From the NCBI GenBank assembly GCA_020831625.1, contig JAFIGD010000006.1, positions 62,001 through 126,000 of the forward strand: 64,000 bases of DNA, written 5' to 3'. Position 1 is the stretch's first letter, and each line of letters begins with the position of its first letter. The translations under genes were made by a program, and so were the position numbers. This stretch comes from Verrucomicrobiota bacterium. GTDB taxonomy: Bacteria; Verrucomicrobiota; Kiritimatiellia; SS1-B-03-39; UBA6053. The notes beneath the pieces were generated by a model. The model worked only from the letters and a program-made list of their open reading frames with translations, ran no database searches and was not told where the DNA came from. Positions 31,345 through 37,322 of this stretch are shown piece after piece.

Positions 31345-32322
31345 ATGATCATGCTCACACGTTCCCCCGGCGATCTTCAGGTGGATCTGATCCCGGAGAT
31401 TGAAAAGCTCAAACGCGAGATGAACGCCATCATTCTCGCGCACTACTATCAGATCGACGAGATTCAGGACGTGGCCGACTTCATCGGCGACAGCCTCGAC
31501 CTGTCCCGCAAAGCCGCCGACAACGACGCCGACATCATCGTTTTCTGCGGAGTCCACTTCATGGCCGAAACCGCCAAAGTGCTCTCCCCCCATAAAACCG
31601 TGCTGCTGCCCGACCTCGCCGCCGGGTGTTCCCTCGCCGAAAGCGCGCCGGCGGACGAATTCAAAGCCTTTATCGACGCCCACCCCGATCACCTTGTCGT
31701 CAACTACGTCAACACCTCCGCCGCCGTCAAAGCCCTCACCGACTACTGTGTCACCTCCTCCAACGCGGTTCAGGTGATCAACAGCCTGCCCAAAGACCGT
31801 AAAATCATTTTCGGACCCGACAAATACCTCGGCGACTGGGTCCGCCGCGAAACCGGCCGGGACCTGCTCCTCTGGGAGGGCTCCTGCGAAGTGCACGAAA
31901 TCTTCAGCGAACAGGCCATCGCCGAAATGAAACAGGAATGGCCCGACGCTAAAGTCCTGGTTCACCCCGAATGCCCCCGCGCGGTCCGCGACCTCGGCGA
32001 CGTCATCGGCAGCACCAAACGCCTGCTCGAAGCCGTGGCCAACGGACCGCCCCACGCCACCTACATCGTCGTCACCGAGCCCGGCATCATCCACAAAATG
32101 CGCGAATCCGCCCCCCACGCCACCTTCCTGATGGCCCCCGCCAACGCCGTCGGCGGCAAAGAAGGCAGCTGCACCTCCTGCAACACCTGCCCGCACATGA
32201 AACGCAACACCCTTGAAAAACTCTACCTCTGCATGAAAAACCGCAGTCCCGAGATCGAACTCCCCGACGACATCATCCAAAAAGCCCGCATCCCCATCGA
32301 ACGCATGATCGAGATTGGCTGA
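31345..32322 (+). CDS. nadA: Quinolinate synthase
   Basis: A 325-residue 4Fe-4S enzyme joining iminoaspartate and dihydroxyacetone phosphate to make quinolinate for NAD synthesis. The start IILAHYYQIDEIQDVADFIG is the family signature; the three cluster Cys lie in VFCGVHF (about residue 68), WEGSCEVH or HPECPRAV, and the C-terminal CTSCNTCPHM. It belongs to the shorter NadA type. The next gene is a cysteine desulfurase, a pairing that suggests dedicated sulfur supply for its cluster. nadB and nadC are not in view. Confidence 0.96.
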   Translation: MIMLTRSPGDLQVDLIPEIEKLKREMNAIILAHYYQIDEIQDVADFIGDSLDLSRKAADNDADIIVFCGVHFMAETAKVLSPHKTVLLPDLAAGCSLAESAPADEFKAFIDAHPDHLVVNYVNTSAAVKALTDYCVTSSNAVQVINSLPKDRKIIFGPDKYLGDWVRRETGRDLLLWEGSCEVHEIFSEQAIAEMKQEWPDAKVLVHPECPRAVRDLGDVIGSTKRLLEAVANGPPHATYIVVTEPGIIHKMRESAPHATFLMAPANAVGGKEGSCTSCNTCPHMKRNTLEKLYLCMKNRSPEIELPDDIIQKARIPIERMIEIG

Positions 32323-32328
32323 ACCCTC

Positions 32329-32408
32329 GTCACGCGTCATTCGCCATTCGCCACTCGTCACTCGACACTCCCCATTCGTCACTCGTCATTCGTCACTCGT
32401 CACTCGTC
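32329..32408. repeat. Degenerate 7-bp tandem repeat (GTCAYTC), about 11-12 units
   Basis: From 32329 the sequence is a ladder of 7-base units: GTCACGC, GTCATTC, GCCATTC, GCCACTC, GTCACTC, GACACTC, CCCATTC, GTCACTC, GTCATTC, GTCACTC, GTCACTC, then GTC. It begins six bases after the nadA stop codon and ends at the ATG of the cysteine desulfurase gene, replacing any ribosome site. Unit length is not a multiple of three, so it is not a coding repeat. Short heptamer-like units (CTCACCT) recur at 60984. Confidence 0.9.
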
Positions 32409-33536
32409 ATGATTTACGCCGACTACAACGCCACCACCCCCTGCCTTCCCGAAGTCGCGGACCTCGTGCGGGACTGTCTGTGCGAGACCTACGGCAATCC
32501 CAGCAACCGCGCCTCCCTGATGGGACGCAAAGCCCGGGCCGCGATCGACACCGCGCGCGAGCAGGTCGCCCGAGCCGTCGGGGCGTCTCCCGATGAAATC
32601 ATTTTCACCAGCGGTGCCACCGAGGCCTGCAACACCGCCATCCTCGGGGTCATGGAACGCCTCCTGCCCACCCGCCCCCGCATCCTCACCAGCGCGGTCG
32701 AGCACCCCGCCGTCTGCATGCCCGCCGAAGCCTGCACCCACGCCGGGGCCGACTGGATCGAACTGCCTGTTGATTCGCAAGGCCGTCTGGACCTGAACGC
32801 GCTCAAATCCTCCCTCAACGACAAAACCGCCCTCGTCTGCGTCATGGCCGCCAACAACGAAACCGGCGTGCTCCAGGACATCCGCGAAGTCGTTCGCCTC
32901 AGCCACGCCGCCGGAGCGCTTGTTTTCTGCGACATGACCCAAATGCTTGGAAAGATCCCCTTCTCCGTTCACAGCGAAGGCGTGGATTTCGCCTGCTTCT
33001 CCGCCCACAAATGCTACGGCCCCAAAGGCGTCGGAGCCCTCTACAAGCGCCGCGGACTCGCCCTCTCCCCCCTGATTCGCGGGGGCGGTCAGGAAAACGG
33101 ACTCCGCAGCGGCACCGAAAACGTCCCCGGCATCGCCGGATTCGGGCTCGCCGCCGATCTCGCCGCCCGCGAAGTCAACGCCCGCCGCGCCCATCTGCAG
33201 CGCCTCACCCGCCTGCTGGAATCCGAGGTCCGCCGCCACCTCCCCAACGTCATCATCCAAAGCGGGGCCGCCGACCGGCTCCCCGGCACCTCCATGTTCA
33301 CCCTGCCCGGCCTCAACGGCAAATGGCTCGCCCAGCTCTCGGACGTGACCGCCAGCTCCGGCAGCGCCTGCGCCTCGCTGCAGGAAAAACCCAGCCACGT
33401 CCTCCGCGCCATGGGGGTGAACGAAACCCTGGCCGCCCGCAGCCTCCGCATCAGCCTCGGCACGCCCACCACCGAAGCCGACATCCGCCACATCGCCAAA
33501 CGCCTCATTGAAGGCGCGCAACGACTGCAAAGCTAA
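32409..33536 (+). CDS. Cysteine desulfurase (NifS/IscS family)
   Basis: A 375-residue PLP enzyme that mobilises sulfur from cysteine. The start MIYADYNATTPCLPEV, the PLP Lys K201 in SAHKCYGPKGVGALY, the GGGQENGLRSGTEN block, and the persulfide Cys C321 in SSGSACASLQEKPSHV are all present. The Cys loop is of the short NifS/SufS-like context rather than the IscS SLEPSYVL form. Its start is preceded directly by the heptamer repeat with no ribosome site. Adjacent to nadA; as in Bacillus, where a nifS-like gene neighbours nad genes, it may serve the NadA cluster (inference). Confidence 0.93.
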   Translation: MIYADYNATTPCLPEVADLVRDCLCETYGNPSNRASLMGRKARAAIDTAREQVARAVGASPDEIIFTSGATEACNTAILGVMERLLPTRPRILTSAVEHPAVCMPAEACTHAGADWIELPVDSQGRLDLNALKSSLNDKTALVCVMAANNETGVLQDIREVVRLSHAAGALVFCDMTQMLGKIPFSVHSEGVDFACFSAHKCYGPKGVGALYKRRGLALSPLIRGGGQENGLRSGTENVPGIAGFGLAADLAAREVNARRAHLQRLTRLLESEVRRHLPNVIIQSGAADRLPGTSMFTLPGLNGKWLAQLSDVTASSGSACASLQEKPSHVLRAMGVNETLAARSLRISLGTPTTEADIRHIAKRLIEGAQRLQS

Positions 33537-33581
33537 AATTTAGTTGGACGAACCCCGCTTTCGCACTATGTTACCCCTGCT

Positions 33582-33791
33582 ATGAAAAAACACACACTCC
33601 TCTGTCTCGCCCCGTCACTGGCTTTCGCGCACCCCGGACATCCCGGACCCGCCGACCACGGCGATATCACCCACGCATTACTCAGCCTCGGAACGGCAAT
33701 CATTTTACTCACGTCCACCTGGCTCATTCTCCGCGCCAACAACCGCCGCAAAGCCCCTGTACCCGTACGGAAAGATTCAAACCATGGTTAA
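33582..33791 (+). CDS. Small membrane protein with His-rich periplasmic start
   Basis: A 69-residue protein. The N-terminus (MKKHTLLCLAPSLAFA) looks like a signal peptide, followed by HPGHPGPADHGDITH, then a membrane helix (about 31-50) and a basic cytoplasmic tail. The histidine cluster could bind metal. It overlaps the following thioredoxin-like gene by eight bases. I do not recognise a family; similar small HPGH-type proteins occur next to redox genes in some Verrucomicrobia (recollection, not checked). Confidence 0.55.
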   Translation: MKKHTLLCLAPSLAFAHPGHPGPADHGDITHALLSLGTAIILLTSTWLILRANNRRKAPVPVRKDSNHG

Positions 33792-34362
33792 AACCGCCTC
33801 CACCATGCTGCCCCTCGGCACCCCCGCCCCCGATTTCACTCTCACCGACACCGTTTCCGGAAAACCGGTCTCCCGCTCCGACTTTGAGGGCTACCCCCTC
33901 GCGGTGTTCTTCATCTGCGCCCATTGTCCATTTGTGCTTCACATTCAGGAAGCCCTCGGAAAACTGGGCAAAGACTATGCCGACACGTCCCTGAAAATCG
34001 TCGCCATTTCCGCCAACAGCGTGGAGTCACATCCGGCCGACGCCCCGGACAAGCTGGCCGAGCAGGCCAAAACCTACGGATTCACCTTCCCCTATCTCTA
34101 CGACGAGACCCAGGAAACCGCCAAAGCCTACACCGCCGCCTGCACCCCCGACTTTTTCCTCTTCGACGAAAACCACAAACTCGCCTACCGCGGACAAATG
34201 GACGACAGCCGTCCCGGCAGCGACATCCCCGTCACCGGCAAAGACCTCCGCGCCGCCATCGACCTCGTGCTGGCCGGCAAAGAGGTCTTCACCGAACAGC
34301 AGCCCTCCATCGGCTGCAACATCAAGTGGAAACCCGGCAACGAGCCGGAGTATTTCGGCTAA
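33784..34362 (+). CDS. Thioredoxin-fold protein (AhpC/TSA-redoxin type)
   Basis: A 192-residue redox protein. The redox motif C45-A-H-C48 (FFICAHCPFV) follows the peroxiredoxin-like start PAPDFTLTDTVSGKPVSRSD; the later CTPDFFLFDENHKLAYRGQM is the family's cis-Pro segment and strand. Members are widespread, cytoplasmic or anchored, and act as thiol-disulfide oxidoreductases or peroxidases of undefined partner. No signal peptide. It overlaps the small His-rich membrane protein by eight bases, suggesting they work together. Confidence 0.87.
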   Translation: MVKTASTMLPLGTPAPDFTLTDTVSGKPVSRSDFEGYPLAVFFICAHCPFVLHIQEALGKLGKDYADTSLKIVAISANSVESHPADAPDKLAEQAKTYGFTFPYLYDETQETAKAYTAACTPDFFLFDENHKLAYRGQMDDSRPGSDIPVTGKDLRAAIDLVLAGKEVFTEQQPSIGCNIKWKPGNEPEYFG

Positions 34363-34367
34363 TCAGA

Positions 34368-34871
34368 CTAAACCAAGACCAAATCCTTCAAAAGTTCCTG
34401 AGCCCAATCAGGGTACCCGACTTCTGTGTGAAGACGGGCGGCCAGCATCCAAATCAAAGGCTCAATACCGCCGGAAGCCTGGCCGATCAAAAACTCCAGT
34501 TCCGTTAACGCCTCCTGCTTGCGGTTCAAACTCAGCAAAGCTGCGGCGTATTCAGCCCTCAGGGAAAGGTTTTGAGGCTGATAATCGAGTCCCAGCCGAA
34601 GATAGTGTGCGGCATGCCCCATGAAACCACTGCGGCCGGCCTCCAAGCCCTCCAGCCATGACAGTTTCACAATCGCTTCCCTGTACACCGCGACATGCTC
34701 TGGATGTTCACGTAAATAAAGGTCCAACTCATCCAATAGTCGACAAATCGCCAGTTTGCCTTCGAAAATAAACCCCAGCGATTTTTCTTTGCGAACCGGA
34801 TAGGCCAAAACAGGCAAATCCAGTTTTTCCGCCAATTCTTCTGACATTTGGTGATAGAAGTATTGATTCAT
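34368..34871 (-). CDS. Hypothetical α-helical protein, TPR-like
   Basis: A 167-residue soluble protein I do not recognise. The second half is helical and TPR-like (HYLRLGLDYQPQNLSLRAEY, AALLSLNRKQEALTELEFLI). No signal peptide, membrane helix or catalytic motif is evident. It is the second gene of a pair, overlapping the upstream 452-residue gene by four bases, and converges on the thioredoxin-like gene with a five-base gap. Possibly a soluble partner of the membrane protein. Confidence 0.65.
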   Translation of the reverse strand: MNQYFYHQMSEELAEKLDLPVLAYPVRKEKSLGFIFEGKLAICRLLDELDLYLREHPEHVAVYREAIVKLSWLEGLEAGRSGFMGHAAHYLRLGLDYQPQNLSLRAEYAAALLSLNRKQEALTELEFLIGQASGGIEPLIWMLAARLHTEVGYPDWAQELLKDLVLV

Positions 34872-36226
34872 TCTCCCTCCTTCAAATATTCCACGGGCAG
34901 CCGATCGCCGAAATATTGCCCCATGGCCTCCGCGAACGCCTCCGGAGACATGTCAGGAGACCATTTATCTCCGCCGCAGGCATGATAAAATGCATCCAGA
35001 TAGACCGGCATGACATCTTTCTCCGGCAGGTCCACCCATGCGGTGTCCCCCTCATTCACCACAACCAGCTCTATTTTGCCAAACGTCCCCGCTTTTTTTC
35101 CGGGTACCCGCTCCCCGGGACGCGCCCGAACCTGATAGGTGACTGCGCGGCCCGGATCAATAAAGTCTTCATCGCAAAGATTCCCCGCCTGATAAAAACG
35201 AAAATCCTCCTCCGGTCGGCCATGCGCCGCCGCCAAACGCCGGATGACCGCCCGATCCGTCTCGTCATACATTTTCCGCATCGCTTTTTTGAACACAATA
35301 CTGCTGTTCCCTTTTCTGCGGTTCATCTCCCACAGGGCCTCATGATCCTGCTGCAACGCCAGCACCGCGCGGGAAAACGAAACGCCCCCTCCATCTGCAT
35401 ACGCCTGTTTAAAAGCCGCCAAGGTGAAATTGCTTTGCTGCCTTAACGCCAACCAGGCGTCCACTTCTTTACAGCGGACCTCGGAATCGTTCGCCATCGG
35501 ATGTGCCGACGAAGAAGTCCGCCGTCGCCGCGAATTCATTTTCGCCAACCCCAACTCCATCGAACCGAAAATGCAGCGGCCCATCCGTTCATTTATCTGT
35601 AAAGAGGTTACAACAGGTTTGCTGTTTCCCTCCATATTCATCAACCCGTTCACCAGTGCCCACGCGTCACACCGTTCCACAATTTCAGGAGCGATCGACG
35701 CGGGAGGGCAGGTGAAATACAAACAGTCCGCATGCTCCCGTTCGTTCGGAATCTGCGCGCGTGTCACAAGCCGCTGCAGGCAATCCCTGTCTGCAGGCGA
35801 CCAGGTGCTCCGTTCCGTGATCAGCTTATACACCGAATGCGTTTCATGATGCAAAACCCTGGACAGCGAAAAAAAGGGCTCGGCGTTAAACGCGGGATCC
35901 TGAAGCGCTGTGGGCCAAAGCGATGACAAAAAGCCATCCGGCCGTTTCGGGATAAACGGCGGCGGTGGCGGAACCACGGGTTCATTCTGAGAGTCACGCA
36001 ATCCCGGCTTGGGCCGAAAGCTCCAAATATCAGGCACGTCCGCCAGCGTTTCCCTTCCCGCAGGTCCGGGAGGAGGCGGCACAGAGTCCGGCTCTTCGGC
36101 GGAAAATCTTCCTCGCAGAAGATAATATGCGCATAAAAGCACCAGTGCCCCGAACGAGCCCCCGGATAAAATGAAATTCCACCCGGGGTTCCCGATGAAA
36201 AAAAAGACTTCATAAGTAAAGCTCAT
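34868..36226 (-). CDS. Hypothetical membrane-anchored protein
   Basis: A 452-residue protein of unknown function. One N-terminal helix (about 14-38, WNFILSGGSFGALVLLCAYY) is followed by a Pro-rich stretch (PPPPGPAG, VVPPPPPFIPKRP) and a large soluble region that is probably cytoplasmic, since no signal cleavage is apparent. The soluble part has helical segments and several conserved-looking Trp/Cys/His residues (CDAWALVNGLMNMEG, HACGGDKW) but no recognised motif. It is coupled to the 167-residue helical gene by a 4-base overlap. Codon use here is less C-biased than in neighbouring genes. Confidence 0.68.
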   Translation of the reverse strand: MSFTYEVFFFIGNPGWNFILSGGSFGALVLLCAYYLLRGRFSAEEPDSVPPPPGPAGRETLADVPDIWSFRPKPGLRDSQNEPVVPPPPPFIPKRPDGFLSSLWPTALQDPAFNAEPFFSLSRVLHHETHSVYKLITERSTWSPADRDCLQRLVTRAQIPNEREHADCLYFTCPPASIAPEIVERCDAWALVNGLMNMEGNSKPVVTSLQINERMGRCIFGSMELGLAKMNSRRRRTSSSAHPMANDSEVRCKEVDAWLALRQQSNFTLAAFKQAYADGGGVSFSRAVLALQQDHEALWEMNRRKGNSSIVFKKAMRKMYDETDRAVIRRLAAAHGRPEEDFRFYQAGNLCDEDFIDPGRAVTYQVRARPGERVPGKKAGTFGKIELVVVNEGDTAWVDLPEKDVMPVYLDAFYHACGGDKWSPDMSPEAFAEAMGQYFGDRLPVEYLKEGE

Positions 36227-36424
36227 TTGGAAACCTGCAGATTCCTGTTTTCAAGCACATTTACGTTTATTGAATTTTGAAGGAAGCCCATGACATGAGA
36301 ACTGATAATGAAAAAAACATAATAGTCCAATCGTTAATCAACCCTAAAACTCCCGGATTTCACAAATGAACGGAAATGTCGAACATTTGATGTCTTTTTT
36401 CCCCAAGGCCGCGACGGCACACAA

Positions 36425-36458
36425 AAAAACCCCGAAATCATCTGATTTCGGGGTTTTT
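36425..36458 (-). terminator. Rho-independent terminator after tRNA-Asn
   Basis: A perfect 16-bp stem (AAAAACCCCGAAATCA, 36425-36440, against TGATTTCGGGGTTTTT, 36443-36458) with a TC loop. On the minus strand it ends in a run of seven T (opposite A at 36423-36429), eight bases beyond the tRNA-Asn CCA end. The stem has A/T flanks on both sides, so it may work in both directions. Confidence 0.9.
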
Positions 36459-36465
36459 AGAAAAT

Positions 36466-36540
36466 TGGCTCCAGCGGCAGGACTCGAACCTGCAACCTAG
36501 TGATTAACAGTCACCCGCTCTACCATTGAGCCACGCTGGA
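36466..36540 (-). tRNA. tRNA-Asn (GTT)
   Basis: A 75-base tRNA on the minus strand with an encoded CCA. The acceptor stem is TCCAGCG (36540-36534) against CGCTGGA (36476-36470), discriminator G; the D-arm is TGGCTCAATGGTAGAGC, the anticodon loop CTGTTAA carries GTT, and the TψC loop is GGTTCGAGTCC. A strong terminator follows at 36425-36458. The 267 bases between it and the next gene are AT-rich, with no feature I can support. Confidence 0.97.
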
Positions 36541-36807
36541 ACGTTAAGTGGGCGTAGAGATAATGGCATTTTTGTCCGGAAGCAAGCTGTAAGTTGTTAT
36601 TTTTTTGTCACCGCTCTCCAACACGGGGCTTTGCCACGCCGCGCTTCAAAACCACAGGAGAAACTACGAAATTGTACTTTACAGAATAAAAAGATACATA
36701 ATCGTACTTCATTAAAAAAATCATTTCAAAAGCGTGGATTCCAAGTGGATTATTTTCACGGGGCGTTGAAAGAGGAAAAAGAGTTTTAACCCGCATGTTT
36801 CAAATTT

Positions 36808-37302
36808 ATGATTCGTCCATTTTTCATTCTCAGTATGATTTCGGCCCTAACCTGGGCTCAGCCCTCTTCCATCGACACCTTTCCGCTTCCCGATCCGCCG
36901 TCACGGCGTTTTGACATCGAAGTCGAGGAGGTCTCCCGTCCCGATGAATCCGTCTGGTATCAGCAGACCCGCACCTTCCGTTCCAGTGACGGCCCGGTCC
37001 GGCACGGTATTTATATCGAACGGATCCGCACCCGCGACCGGGAACAGCGCCACACCCACTTTAAAGAGTATCGTTATCTCTACGAACAGGGCGAGCGTCA
37101 GGACGCGCATATCATTTCCACCTTCGAGAACGGAGTTCTCCGCACCCGGGAATATGTGGCCATGCCCGGACTGGTCCTGAGCGTCGAGTTCAATGAGCAG
37201 GGGCAGGAAATCCAACTGCCGGGCCGAACCGCCCGCGGGGCGCTGCGCAAGCGCGAACGCATCACCTCTTTTTTTGACACCCTTTTTGAAATCAACACCT
37301 AA
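36808..37302 (+). CDS. Hypothetical secreted protein
   Basis: A 164-residue protein with a signal peptide (MIRPFFILSMISALTWAQ). The mature part alternates charged β-strands (RRFDIEVEEVSRPDESVWYQ, FKEYRYLYEQGERQDAHIIS, ENGVLRTREYVAMPGLVLSV, FNEQGQEIQLPG), suggesting a β-sheet fold of the type that writes and reads strands around an Asp/Glu-rich edge. No family recognised. It lies 20 bases before the Amt-sensor fusion and may share its transcript. It is the only gene in the 500 bases before the fusion, so the promoter is probably in the AT-rich gap upstream. Confidence 0.65.
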   Translation: MIRPFFILSMISALTWAQPSSIDTFPLPDPPSRRFDIEVEEVSRPDESVWYQQTRTFRSSDGPVRHGIYIERIRTRDREQRHTHFKEYRYLYEQGERQDAHIISTFENGVLRTREYVAMPGLVLSVEFNEQGQEIQLPGRTARGALRKRERITSFFDTLFEINT

Positions 37303-37322
37303 ATAAGAAACCGGAGCCTCCC

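Noticed and set aside
32329-32408. CRISPR array
   Set aside because: Seven-base degenerate units with no spacers, and no cas genes in the window.
36526-36789. 87-codon plus-strand open frame
   Set aside because: It starts within tRNA-Asn, has no ribosome site, and the product shows no protein-like pattern.
36541-36807. Promoter for the Amt operon (TTGTAC-N17-TACATA)
   Set aside because: A candidate can be read at about 36673-36702, but the match is weak and the region is AT-rich, so it was not listed as a feature.
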